64,000 bases of DNA from NCBI RefSeq assembly GCF_019599185.1, contig NZ_JAIEUL010000018.1:1-64000 (forward strand), in the 5' to 3' direction. Under the pieces are notes generated by a model. The model ran no database searches and was not told where the DNA came from. It worked only from the letters and a program-made list of their open reading frames with translations. Position 1 is the stretch's first letter; every line of letters begins with the position of its first letter. The translations under genes were made by a program, and so were the position numbers. Below are positions 15,285 through 23,625 of the stretch, one piece after another. Source of the DNA: Cryobacterium inferilacus (lineage in GTDB: Bacteria; Actinomycetota; Actinomycetes; Actinomycetales; Microbacteriaceae).

Positions 15285-15731
15285 ATGGAAAGCAACTACG
15301 ACGCCCGCGACTCTCTCTCGGCAGTGGAGACGGACCGCGAGCGGTTGGGCGACCGGATGACAGCCGAGACGCACTGGGCCGCTCCGGCGCAGGGGCTGGC
15401 CGCGGCCGTGCTCATCGGTGCGCCCGCCGCCGGCATCCCGGGGGTGTTCGTGGTCTTAGCGGTGGGCATAATGCTCTTCGTCGGCATCGAGTGGGCCTTT
15501 CGCCGGCGCAGCGGGCTCTCGATCAGCCGGCCCGCCGGACCCCGGGGCATGGCACTGCTGGTATTGCTCACCGTTCTCCTGAGCGGCCTCGGCATGGTCT
15601 CCTTTGCCCTGTGGGTGTTCGACATGGCGGCCTGGATTCTGCCCGTCGCCGTGGTCGGCGGACTGCTCATGGCGCTCGGCGTGCGGGCGTACGACCACAC
15701 CTACTCCGACGAGGTGCGCCGTGCCCGCTAA
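15285..15731 (+). CDS. Membrane protein paired with a winged-helix regulator
   Basis: The 148-residue product has a polar 35-residue N-terminus and four hydrophobic helices near 38-54, 56-72, 85-107 and 112-136. It overlaps the downstream regulator by 11 nt. Such small four-TM proteins next to a MarR/PadR-like regulator are common in actinobacteria and of unknown role. No Shine-Dalgarno is seen, so it may be translated from a leaderless message. Confidence 0.68.
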   Translation: MESNYDARDSLSAVETDRERLGDRMTAETHWAAPAQGLAAAVLIGAPAAGIPGVFVVLAVGIMLFVGIEWAFRRRSGLSISRPAGPRGMALLVLLTVLLSGLGMVSFALWVFDMAAWILPVAVVGGLLMALGVRAYDHTYSDEVRRAR

Positions 15732-16026
15732 ACCCCAGTTCCACGAGACGATCCACGCCCCCACCCGGCTGCGGCTGTGCGCGATGCTGCGGCCGCTCGA
15801 CGGGGCTGACTTTCGGGTGATCGCCGAGACGCTCGAGCTCAGCGAGGCCAATCTCTCCAAGACGGTGCAGAACCTCGTTGCCCTGGGCTATCTGGCGACC
15901 AGCAAGCAGGCCTCACCCCAGCGAGCGGATGCCCGCCGCACGACGTCGGTGAAGCTGACAACTCTCGGCCGCCGCGTCTTCGACGAACACCTCGCCGCCC
16001 TCCGGGCCATGGCCGAGCACGAATAG
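15721..16026 (+). CDS. Winged-helix (MarR/HTH_27-like) transcriptional regulator
   Basis: The product is 101 residues from GTG 15721, a start supported by the 11-nt overlap with the membrane gene. It is almost entirely one winged helix: APTRLRLCAMLRPLDGADF, LELSEANLSKTVQNLVALGY as the helix-turn-helix, then a wing with DARRTTSVKLTTLGRRVF. This is the pattern of the HTH_27 'transcriptional regulator' family that responds to unknown cues and typically represses its own unit. The GGTTGTACAACC palindrome upstream is its likely target. Confidence 0.8.
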   Translation: MPAKPQFHETIHAPTRLRLCAMLRPLDGADFRVIAETLELSEANLSKTVQNLVALGYLATSKQASPQRADARRTTSVKLTTLGRRVFDEHLAALRAMAEHE

Positions 16027-16090
16027 CGTTCTCCGTGCGGAGCCTGCACCTCGGAAAGGTGGCCGGACTCGTGGAGGCGAGATGTTCGCT

Positions 16091-16148
16091 GCACCTCGTA
16101 TGGCCGAATGCGCCCGCGATAGGGGGCGCATCCAGCCGCACGAGGCGC
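16091..16148. repeat. Dispersed palindromic element P2, copy b
   Basis: Arms of 25 nt (16091-16115 and 16124-16148) are inverted copies identical at 20 positions around an 8-nt loop GCGATAGG. The right half GGGCGCATCC...CACGAGGCGC recurs near 120-147 and 27910-27935. It is intergenic. Confidence 0.75.
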
Positions 16149-16199
16149 ACTGAGCGTGCCGAGGCCCTGCACATGGCACTTCGGGCGACCTCAGTCAAC

Positions 16200-16243
16200 C
16201 TCGGGGCAACCTCGGGGCAATCTCGGGGCAATCTCGGGGCGAC
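16200..16243. repeat. 11-bp tandem repeat, four units
   Basis: CTCGGGGCAAC at 16200-16210 is followed by two CTCGGGGCAAT units and one CTCGGGGCGAC. The array ends 5 nt before the stop of the minus-strand gene at 16249, just downstream of its coding end. Confidence 0.85.
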
Positions 16244-16248
16244 CCCGC

Positions 16249-17229
16249 TCAACCGTTGAGGTCGAGCTCCACCCCCACGCCCCGCGCCCGGGCCTCGCGC
16301 ACGAGCAGATCGGCGATCGCGAGGTCCTGAGCGCCGATGCCCACCGAGTCAAAGAGGGTGATCTGCTCGGCAATCGTGCGACCTGGCCGCAGCCCCGCCA
16401 GCACCTGGCCGACCGTGCCGACCACATCCTGCAGGGTGAGCGCGCCCTCCGCCACGGCCAGCATCAGGTCCCCCGACTTCGTCTCGGCCGTGGCCATGTC
16501 GTCGACCCACACCGACGAACGGGACATCGTGACCGAGTCGACCTCGCGTTCGTCCGGCCGCGGCCGGGCACCCACCACGTTGAGGTGCTGGCCGGGGCGC
16601 AGCCACTCGCCGCGCACGATCGGGGTGACGGAGGGGGTGAGCGTGCAGATGGCATCCGCTGCGGCGAAGACCGACGCGCAGTCTTGAACCACCTCGATGG
16701 CACCGTCCCAGTCCAGCGAGTCGGCGAGGGCCCGAGCGCGCACCGGGGTGCGTGACCAGATCACCAGCCGGTTCCAGTCGCGCACCCCGCGCAGCGCCTC
16801 GACGTGCTCGCGGGCGAGCCCGCCGGCGCCCACCAGGCCCAGCACGCGGCTGTCCTCACGGGCCAGGGCGCGGGTCGCGACCGCGCTCGCCGCGGCGGTG
16901 CGCACCCGGGTGGGCACCCCGCCGTGCAGCAGGGCGACCGGGGCGCCATCCTCGCGGTCGAGAACCACGATCATCGAGCGCTGGGTCGGCAGGCCACGAT
17001 CCGAGTTGTCCGGCACATCGGCGAGCAGCTTGACCGCCGCGGTGCCGGTGGTGTCCGACAGCGCCGCCATGAGCACGTACCGACCGGTGCTCGCGTCGGT
17101 GGCCATGGAGGTGGGCGGCGGCTGGTGGGCCGCTCCCCTGGCGATGTCGGCGAAGATCTGCGCCACGGCCCGCTCGGTAGCCGGCCGGTCGACCAGCGCC
17201 TCGAGCTGGGACGCGGTGAGCACGATCAT
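16249..17229 (-). CDS. Ornithine cyclodeaminase/mu-crystallin family protein
   Basis: The 326-residue NAD(P)-dependent enzyme has a substrate-side Lys in AAVKLLADVPDNS near residue 66 and a Rossmann motif GLVGAGGLAREHVEAL near 130-145. VVGARPRPDEREVDS and SSVWVDDMATAETKSGD are conserved downstream blocks. Family members deaminate ornithine, or act as alanine dehydrogenases or ketimine reductases, so the name is only a family call. It is the last gene of the 23505-16249 operon and overlaps the amidohydrolase by 4 nt, so it probably handles the product of that enzyme. Confidence 0.87.
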   Translation of the reverse strand: MIVLTASQLEALVDRPATERAVAQIFADIARGAAHQPPPTSMATDASTGRYVLMAALSDTTGTAAVKLLADVPDNSDRGLPTQRSMIVVLDREDGAPVALLHGGVPTRVRTAAASAVATRALAREDSRVLGLVGAGGLAREHVEALRGVRDWNRLVIWSRTPVRARALADSLDWDGAIEVVQDCASVFAAADAICTLTPSVTPIVRGEWLRPGQHLNVVGARPRPDEREVDSVTMSRSSVWVDDMATAETKSGDLMLAVAEGALTLQDVVGTVGQVLAGLRPGRTIAEQITLFDSVGIGAQDLAIADLLVREARARGVGVELDLNG

Positions 17230-18440
17230 GCGGCGGCCGTCAGCTCGAGCTGGTCGGCCACGACCGCGCCCCGGAACACGACGGTGCGGTCCGGCAGCCG
17301 GTCCATCACCGCGCTGGTGACGGTCTCACCGGTCACGAGCTGCAGGTCGGCGGGGTCGCCGACCGCGACTCCGGGCCGATCCAGCTGCCCCCGCAGCGCC
17401 GGGGCGGTGCCGAGCACCGAGCGCCCGCCGACCGTGGCCACCGCGACGCAGTGCTCGATGTCTTCGTCTCGCCGAAAGTTGTTCGTGAACGCCATCTGCC
17501 AGGTGCGGTCGAGCATGTCGGCGTTGCCGTACGGCGACCAGTAGTCCCGTTGGCCGTCCTGGCCGAGGCCCAGGCGGATGCCGTGTTCGGCGAGCAGCAG
17601 CGTCGGCAGCGGTGTCGCCGGGGCGATGGTGGCCCAGGCGATGTCGAGTTCGGCGAACTGCTCGAGCAGGGCCACCAGCTGGTCGTGCGGCAGCTGGCCG
17701 AGGCCATACCCGTGCGAGATGGTGACCCGGCCGGTCATGCCGTGTGCGCGGGTGCGCTCCACGATCAGTTCGGCCGAGAACTTCGCCAGTTGATCCGGCT
17801 CGTGCAGGTGGATGTCGATGGGAGCGTCGAAGCGTTCGGCCAGCCCGAAGACCAGGTCGAGATGCTTCGCGGGGTCACGGTCGAGCAGGCACGGGTCGAT
17901 GCCGCCGACGACGTCGGCGCCCTGTCGCATGGCCTCTTCGAGCAGTTCGAAGGAGCCCTCCTCGCGCAGCAGACCGGCCTGCGGGAACGCGATCACCTCG
18001 ACCGTGGCGCGATCCCGGTGCGCCTCCTTGGCCGCGAGCACACCCTGCAACCGCTCGAGGCCGGCATCCACATCGACCTGCGCGTAGCTGCGCACGCTCG
18101 TGGTGCCGTGGGCGACCATGCGACCCAGGGTCTCGGTGGTGCGCTCGGCCATGGACACTTCTGCGCCCCGCCAGTTGGAACGGTCGTTGAGCATCATGCC
18201 CCACACCCCCGGTGCACCGGTGTGCGGCCGGAACGGCAGCCCGAGGCGGGTGGAGTCGAGGTGCACGTGCACATCGGCGAAGGACGGGAGCAGGATGCGG
18301 CCCCGTCCGTCGATCAGCGTCTCGCCGGCCTGCGGTGTCGTGCCGGGCGGGAGGATCCCGGCGATGATCCCGTCGACCAGGCGGACATCGGCCGCGGCGC
18401 CGCCCCAGGGGCGGGCATCCGTGATCAGGGCGCGACTCAC
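17226..18440 (-). CDS. Amidohydrolase, cytosine-deaminase (CodA) like
   Basis: The 404-residue metal-dependent hydrolase has the TIM-barrel metal site DVHVHLDSTRLGLPF (HxH near 58-60), the DIHLHEPDQLAKF block near 218, SHGYGLG with a third His near 250, and LGQDGQRDYWSPYGNADML with the catalytic Asp near 305. Layout follows CodA-type deaminases, in which the corresponding blocks are EPHIHLD, HCDE, SHT and GHDD. Some binding residues differ, so the substrate need not be cytosine; a cyclic amide or imide is as likely. It overlaps both neighbours by 4 nt within the ABC importer operon. Confidence 0.86.
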   Translation of the reverse strand: MSRALITDARPWGGAAADVRLVDGIIAGILPPGTTPQAGETLIDGRGRILLPSFADVHVHLDSTRLGLPFRPHTGAPGVWGMMLNDRSNWRGAEVSMAERTTETLGRMVAHGTTSVRSYAQVDVDAGLERLQGVLAAKEAHRDRATVEVIAFPQAGLLREEGSFELLEEAMRQGADVVGGIDPCLLDRDPAKHLDLVFGLAERFDAPIDIHLHEPDQLAKFSAELIVERTRAHGMTGRVTISHGYGLGQLPHDQLVALLEQFAELDIAWATIAPATPLPTLLLAEHGIRLGLGQDGQRDYWSPYGNADMLDRTWQMAFTNNFRRDEDIEHCVAVATVGGRSVLGTAPALRGQLDRPGVAVGDPADLQLVTGETVTSAVMDRLPDRTVVFRGAVVADQLELTAAA

Positions 18441-19981
18441 TTGAAGCTCGTCTGGGTGAAGTCGAACAGGCCGTCGGCGCGCGGGGTCCAGTCGAGGGCG
18501 GCGTCGGCGGCGTAGTTGTTCATCGGCACGTAGAGCGGCACGTAGTAGCCCTGCTCGTTGCTGTAGCTGAGCAGCTCGGCGAACACCTCGAGGCGGCTGT
18601 CGCCCTCCACGCCGCGCTGCTCAGTGGCCAGCTCGGCGGTGCGGGGGTCCTGCGCGTAGTTGTTGTTGCCGGCCGGCTCGTACAGGTCGGTGAGGGGCAA
18701 GTCGCCGTCCACGGTGGAGGGTGCCCAGGTGTTCAGGTAGATGCCCTGCATCTCGCGGCCGCGCACCTTGAGGGTGTGCGCCTGCTGGTCGGCGCCGCGC
18801 AGGTCGACCGTGATGCCGACATCCTGCAGGGAGGCCTGGATGGTCTGGGCGACGTCGGCGGAGAGCGGGATGCGCCCGTCGGTCGCGTAGTCGAACGGGA
18901 TCGGCTCACCGGCATAGCCGGCTGCGGCGAGCAGCTCGCGGGCACGCTCGGGGTCGTAGCCCGGGTCGGTCACGTCTTCGCTGTAGCCCTCCACGGCCGG
19001 GGCGAGGGTCGTGGCCGCGGGTTCGGCGAGCCCGGAGAGCAGACCCTCGGTGATGGCTTCCTTGTCGATGGCGAGGCCGATGGCTTCACGGATGCGCGCA
19101 TCCGTCAGCACGCCGCTGGTGGAGTTGACACCGAGGAAGACGACACCGTTGGAGAGCGCGGAGAACACCTGCGCGGCATCCTGCCCGTCGACCGACTCCA
19201 CCTGGGTGGGGCCGATCGGGGCCACATCGAGGCTGCCCGAGAGCACGCCGTTGACGCGGGACTCGTCGGAGGAGACCGGCTGCAGCGAGATCGACTCGAT
19301 CGCCGGCGCCTCACCCCGGTAGTCCTCGTTGCGCACGAGGTCGTAGGAGACACCGGTCTGGATGTTGTCGAACACGTAGGCGCCGGAGCCGATCGGGTCC
19401 TGCGCGAACGCGTCGGCGCCCATCTCCTGGTAGGTGTCGGCGGGCACCACGGAGATCAGCGAGGTGGTGCGGGGGAAGGCCGAGAACGGTGCGGCGAGGG
19501 TGAATCGCACCGTGAGGTCGTCGACGGCTTCGACCGAGGCGACCGAGCTGAGGTAGGCGAAGTTCTCGCTGGTGGGGTCGCCGAGGATGGTCTGGTAGGA
19601 GAAGGCCACGTCCTCCGCGGTGATGGCCTCGCCGTTGCTGGCGGTAACGCCCTCCTGCAGGGTGAAGTCCCACTGGGTGAGGTCGTCGTTGGCGGTCCAC
19701 TCGGTCGCGAGCTTGGGGGCGAGCTCGCCGTCGGCGGTGATGGTGACGAGCTGGTCGAAGGTGTGGAAGAACACCGACAGCACCACCAGGGCGCCGGACT
19801 TGATCGGGTCCATCGAGGTGGGATCGGTGGGGATCGCGGCGACGATGCGGGTGGGGGTGTCGCCAGAGGCGGCGTCGCCACCCTCGTCGAAGCCGCCGGC
19901 GCAGCCGGAGAGCAGCAGGGTTCCGGTGGCGGCGAGCGCGCCGACGCTGAGCATCCGGCGGCGGAAGGGGGATGTGGGCAT
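18437..19981 (-). CDS. ABC transporter solute-binding lipoprotein, Opp/Dpp family (SBP_bac_5)
   Basis: The 514-residue lipoprotein has basic start MPTSPFRRRM, a hydrophobic stretch and lipobox LLLSGC, then a family 5 binding protein. LDVAPIGPTQVESV and DARIREAIGLAIDKEAITEG are typical lobe segments. ATG 19981 is chosen because GAGG sits 6 nt upstream; ATG 19993 is possible. It binds the imported solute outside the membrane. It lies between the ATPase gene (52-nt gap) and the amidohydrolase (4-nt overlap). The substrate is probably whatever the amidohydrolase cleaves. Confidence 0.9.
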   Translation of the reverse strand: MPTSPFRRRMLSVGALAATGTLLLSGCAGGFDEGGDAASGDTPTRIVAAIPTDPTSMDPIKSGALVVLSVFFHTFDQLVTITADGELAPKLATEWTANDDLTQWDFTLQEGVTASNGEAITAEDVAFSYQTILGDPTSENFAYLSSVASVEAVDDLTVRFTLAAPFSAFPRTTSLISVVPADTYQEMGADAFAQDPIGSGAYVFDNIQTGVSYDLVRNEDYRGEAPAIESISLQPVSSDESRVNGVLSGSLDVAPIGPTQVESVDGQDAAQVFSALSNGVVFLGVNSTSGVLTDARIREAIGLAIDKEAITEGLLSGLAEPAATTLAPAVEGYSEDVTDPGYDPERARELLAAAGYAGEPIPFDYATDGRIPLSADVAQTIQASLQDVGITVDLRGADQQAHTLKVRGREMQGIYLNTWAPSTVDGDLPLTDLYEPAGNNNYAQDPRTAELATEQRGVEGDSRLEVFAELLSYSNEQGYYVPLYVPMNNYAADAALDWTPRADGLFDFTQTSFK

Positions 19982-20033
19982 GGGGATCCTCATTTCGGTG
20001 GGTGACACAGGGGATGAAGGGTGGCTGTGGGGG

Positions 20034-21662
20034 TTAGGCGGCGGCCGTGCGCGCCGTGCGGCGCGGGCCGTCGAGGCGCGGTACCGCGGCGAGCAGTTGC
20101 CGGGTGAACGGATGCTGCGGGTCGCTGAAGATCTGCGCCGTCGGCGCCTCCTCCACGACCCGGCCATGCTGCATCACGATCACCCGGTCGGCGATGCTGC
20201 GCACCACGCCGAGGTCGTGCGAGATAAAGAGGTAGCCCAGGCCGTGCTCGCGCTGCAGGGTGTCGAGCAGCGTGAGCACCTGCGCCTGAATCGACACGTC
20301 GAGCGCCGAGACGGGTTCGTCGAGCACCAGCAGCCGGGGCCGCAGGGCCAGGGCGCGGGCGATGCCCACCCGCTGCCGTTGGCCGCCGGAGAGCTGACCG
20401 GGCAACCGCTTCGCATAGGACTCGTCAAGTCCGACGTCGGCCAGCAATGTCGCCACCGTGGCGCGGTCATAGACGCGGCGGATGCGCAACGGTTCCGCCA
20501 CGAGCTCGTGCACGGTCAGGCGCGGGTCGAGCGCCGAGTACGGGTCCTGGAAGACGATCTGGGCGAGCTCGCGCTCCGCGGCCGTGCGGGCCGCGAGCTC
20601 GGAACGCACCGGGACTCCCCCGACGATGACGGTGCCCGCCGAGGCGGGTTGGATGCCGAGCACGGCCTTGGCCAGCGACGACTTTCCGCAGCCGGACTCG
20701 CCGACCACCGCCACGGTCTCCCCGGCGGCAATGCGCACCGAGACGCCGTCCACGGCTCGCACCGGCGTCTTGCGGCCGGAGACCCGGTAGTCGACGACGA
20801 TGTTCTCGGCGATCAGCGCATCCGCCTGGCCCGTGCGCACCGCGGGGATGGCTCGTTCCTGCTCGGCGGGCATCGCGGCCATGAGCCGCCGGGTGTAGTC
20901 CTCGGTCGGTGCAGCGAGCACCGCGCGGGTGTCGCCGGTCTCCACGACCCGGCCGTGGTGCATGACGGCGAGCCGGTCGCTGTTCTCGGCGACGAGGCCG
21001 AGGTCGTGGGTGATCAGCACGAGGGCCGAGCCGGTGCGCTCGCGCACCTCGGCGAGCAGGTCCATCACCTGCGCCTGCACGGTCACGTCGAGTGCGGTGG
21101 TGGGCTCATCCGCGATCAGCAGCAGCGGGTCGTGCGCGATGGCCATGGCGATCATGGCGCGTTGCCGCATGCCACCCGACCACTGGTGCGGGCGGGTGGC
21201 GGCGCGCTCGGCAGCGTCGCGCACGCCCACCGAGGTGAGCAGTTCGATGGCGCGCTCGCGGGCGGCGCGCCGGCCGAGGCGTGGGGCGTGCACCCGCACG
21301 GCTGAGGCCACCTGGGCTCCGACGGCGCGCAGCGGGTCGAGGGAGGACATCGGGTCTTGGAAGACCATGGCGGCGGTGCGTCCGCGCAGGGCGCGGAGCT
21401 CGCGCTCGCCCGCCCAGACATCCGCCTCGACATCGACGAGCACGCGGTCGTCGAGCACGATGCGGCCGGCGGTGACGCGGGTGCCCACGGGCAGCAGGCC
21501 GAGGGCGGCGAGCACGGTGAGGCTCTTGCCCGAGCCCGACTCCCCCACCACGCCGAGGGATTCGCCGCGGTCGACCCGCAGGGAGACGCCGTCGACGAGG
21601 GTGCGCGGGTTCTCGCCGTCGGTCTCGACGCGTAGGTTCTCGATAGATAGAACGGTGCTCAT
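20034..21662 (-). CDS. Fused dual ABC ATPase of an Opp/Dpp importer
   Basis: The 542-residue cytoplasmic protein carries two complete ATPase domains, equivalent to DppD plus DppF. The first has Walker A GESGSGKS near 40, signature WSGGMRQR, and Walker B LLIADEPTTALD. The second has GESGCGKSS near 325, LSGGQRQRV, and LLVLDEPVSALD. Such fusions are known for actinobacterial and proteobacterial Opp-type systems (for example GsiA). The ATG at 21662 overlaps the permease stop by 4 nt; an upstream extension in frame is arginine-rich and rejected. Confidence 0.93.
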   Translation of the reverse strand: MSTVLSIENLRVETDGENPRTLVDGVSLRVDRGESLGVVGESGSGKSLTVLAALGLLPVGTRVTAGRIVLDDRVLVDVEADVWAGERELRALRGRTAAMVFQDPMSSLDPLRAVGAQVASAVRVHAPRLGRRAARERAIELLTSVGVRDAAERAATRPHQWSGGMRQRAMIAMAIAHDPLLLIADEPTTALDVTVQAQVMDLLAEVRERTGSALVLITHDLGLVAENSDRLAVMHHGRVVETGDTRAVLAAPTEDYTRRLMAAMPAEQERAIPAVRTGQADALIAENIVVDYRVSGRKTPVRAVDGVSVRIAAGETVAVVGESGCGKSSLAKAVLGIQPASAGTVIVGGVPVRSELAARTAAERELAQIVFQDPYSALDPRLTVHELVAEPLRIRRVYDRATVATLLADVGLDESYAKRLPGQLSGGQRQRVGIARALALRPRLLVLDEPVSALDVSIQAQVLTLLDTLQREHGLGYLFISHDLGVVRSIADRVIVMQHGRVVEEAPTAQIFSDPQHPFTRQLLAAVPRLDGPRRTARTAAA

Positions 21663-22534
21663 CGCATTCCTCCCTTTCGCAGCAGGCCGCCGCGGGTCTC
21701 GGCTGTGAACTGCTGGCTCAGAAACTGCACGCCGCCGACGGCGAGCAGCATCACCACGCCGGGCAGCAGCGCCAGCCACGGGTCGCCGGCCAGGTGCCGC
21801 TGACCGTCGAAGATCATCGAGCCCCAGCTGGGAACGGGAGGCTGCACGCCCAGGCCGAGGTACTCAAGTGATGACGTGATGAGCACGATCGTGGCGACGT
21901 CGGTCGCCGCGATGATGAGGGTGTGCGGCCACACATTGGGCAGGATGTGCCGGGTGAGCACCCACACGGAGTCGGCGCCCTGGGTGAGTGGGGAGACCAC
22001 GAAGTCCTGGCGGCGGAGGGTCGCGGCGATGTTGCGGGTGACCCGGGCGTAGCCGACCCACCACGTGCAGCCCAGCACCAGAATGGTCAGGCCGGCGCTG
22101 GGTCGCAGCACCGCGCAGATGGCGATGAGCAGCAGCACGACGGGCATCGCCAGGGTCACGTTGCTCACCAGGGTGATGAACGCCTCGAATCGGCCACCGT
22201 AATACCCGGCGAGAATGCCCAGGATGCTGCCGAGCACCGCGTTCATGATCACGATCAGCACGGTCATGCCCAGGGTCACGGCCGAGGCGAGCGCGAGGCG
22301 GCTGAGCAGGTCACGGCCGAGCGCATCGGTGCCGAGCGGATGTGCCGGGTCGGCGAGAGGCGGCAGCAGGGCCGCGCGCAGGTCTTGGCCCATCGGGTCG
22401 TAGCCGGGCAGCAGCGGCACGATGGCGGTGAGCAGCAGCACCGTGCCGAGCATCACAGCGCCGACGATGGCGCCGGGGCGTGGCCGCCAGCGTCGCACGA
22501 CGGGGGTCGGTGCCAGGGTGAGTGAGGTGGTCAT
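21659..22534 (-). CDS. ABC transporter permease, DppC-like
   Basis: The 291-residue inner-membrane permease has six predicted helices and begins with a polar lead followed by IVGAVMLGTVLLLTAIVPLLP. DPAHPLGTDALGRDLLSRL is the conserved DppC periplasmic motif. The EAA-like loop QDFVVSPLTQGADSVWVLTRHILPNV contacts the ATPase. It is translationally coupled to the DppB-like gene upstream and the ATPase gene downstream by 4-nt overlaps. Confidence 0.92.
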   Translation of the reverse strand: MTTSLTLAPTPVVRRWRPRPGAIVGAVMLGTVLLLTAIVPLLPGYDPMGQDLRAALLPPLADPAHPLGTDALGRDLLSRLALASAVTLGMTVLIVIMNAVLGSILGILAGYYGGRFEAFITLVSNVTLAMPVVLLLIAICAVLRPSAGLTILVLGCTWWVGYARVTRNIAATLRRQDFVVSPLTQGADSVWVLTRHILPNVWPHTLIIAATDVATIVLITSSLEYLGLGVQPPVPSWGSMIFDGQRHLAGDPWLALLPGVVMLLAVGGVQFLSQQFTAETRGGLLRKGGMR

Positions 22535-23505
22535 GCGGCCGCCGTCCGGGTGTCGATGCGGCGCACGAGTACGTCGACCGCGGTGTTGACGATCACGAAG
22601 GCGAGGGCCACGAAGACCAGGCCCGCCTGCACGATCGGGAAGTCACGCTGGCTGACCGCGTCGGTCAGTAGCTTGCCGAGGCCGGGCCAGGCGAACACCA
22701 CCTCGACGACGACGGTGCCGCCGAGCAGCCCGCCCAGGTTGAGGCCGGCCATGCCGAGCACCGGCACGATCGCGTTGGGCAGCATCCGGGTGAACAGCAC
22801 CGTGGAGCGACGTTGGCCCTGGGCGATGGCGGTGCGCACGAAGTCCTGCCCGGCCTGCTCGCTGAGCGCGGCATCCAGCAGGCGCAGGTACATGACGAAC
22901 TGGCCGGTGGCCAGGGTGATCACCGGCAGCACCAGGCTGGCGTAGCTCGTGCGGCCCAGCGACGGGAGGGCGCCGAGCAGAACCGAGAACACGAGCACCA
23001 GCAGCAGGGCGAAGAAGAAGTCGGGCACCGACTGGCGCAGGGCGCCGGCCCAACCGACGATCGCCCGCAACACGCGGCTGCCGGAGAGCTGGATGGTCAG
23101 CGCCGCGACGAGAGCGAGGGCGAGGCCGATGAGGAAGGCCCAGAAGGCGAGCTCGATGGTGGCGGGCACCCGCTCGAGAACCAGGCCGAGCGCGGATTCG
23201 CGCAGCCGGTAGGAGTCGCCGAAGTCGCCGGTCACCAGGCCGACGAGGGTGTCGAGGTACTGCACGAGCAGGGGGCGGTCGAAGCCGAGCGCGGAATTGA
23301 GCGCTTCGACATCGGCCTGGGTCGCATTGTCGGGCAGGAGCAGCGCACCGGGTTCGCCGGTGGCGCGGCCGAGCACGAAGGCGATGGTCACCACGGCGAG
23401 CACTGTGGCGACGGCGAGGGCCAATCGGCGGGCGATGAATGTGAGCACGTCATCGACGCTAGGTGACCGTCTGCCCGGAACGACCCGGTGTAACACGCTC
23501 GTCAC
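22531..23505 (-). CDS. ABC transporter permease, DppB-like
   Basis: The 324-residue permease is the first gene of the six-gene operon. The core starts at FIARRLALAVATVLAVVTIAFVLGR, the usual DppB N-terminal helix, and LNSALGFDRPLLVQYLDTLVGLVTGDFGDSY is the conserved DppB segment. The EAA loop reads FVRTAIAQGQRRSTVLFTRML. GTG 23505 and GTG 23448 are both possible starts; the first adds 19 polar residues and neither has a good Shine-Dalgarno. A divergent GntR gene begins at 23626, with operator-like repeats between. Confidence 0.88.
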   Translation of the reverse strand: MTSVLHRVVPGRRSPSVDDVLTFIARRLALAVATVLAVVTIAFVLGRATGEPGALLLPDNATQADVEALNSALGFDRPLLVQYLDTLVGLVTGDFGDSYRLRESALGLVLERVPATIELAFWAFLIGLALALVAALTIQLSGSRVLRAIVGWAGALRQSVPDFFFALLLVLVFSVLLGALPSLGRTSYASLVLPVITLATGQFVMYLRLLDAALSEQAGQDFVRTAIAQGQRRSTVLFTRMLPNAIVPVLGMAGLNLGGLLGGTVVVEVVFAWPGLGKLLTDAVSQRDFPIVQAGLVFVALAFVIVNTAVDVLVRRIDTRTAAA

Positions 23506-23531
23506 ATACTTCTTACGTCAGCGTCACTTTC

Positions 23532-23591
23532 GCATACCAAATAGCGCTTTATTCGGCTTTTGTTGCTTGCTGGATGCTGTCTGGTATGCCA
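23532..23591. promoter_or_regulatory. Paired operator-like sites for the GntR/FCD regulator
   Basis: GCATACCA (23532-23539) and its exact inverse complement TGGTATGC (23582-23589) flank the gap between the divergent transporter operon and gntR. The right site extends to TGGTATGCCA, near the palindromic TGGTATACCA form typical of FadR-subfamily operators. GCATACCAAATAGCG and TATGCCAAATGGCG also share an extended CCAAAT(A/G)GCG direct element. Confidence 0.6.
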
Positions 23592-23625
23592 AATGGCGGG
23601 TTGTGGACGTGTCAGAATGGTGTCC

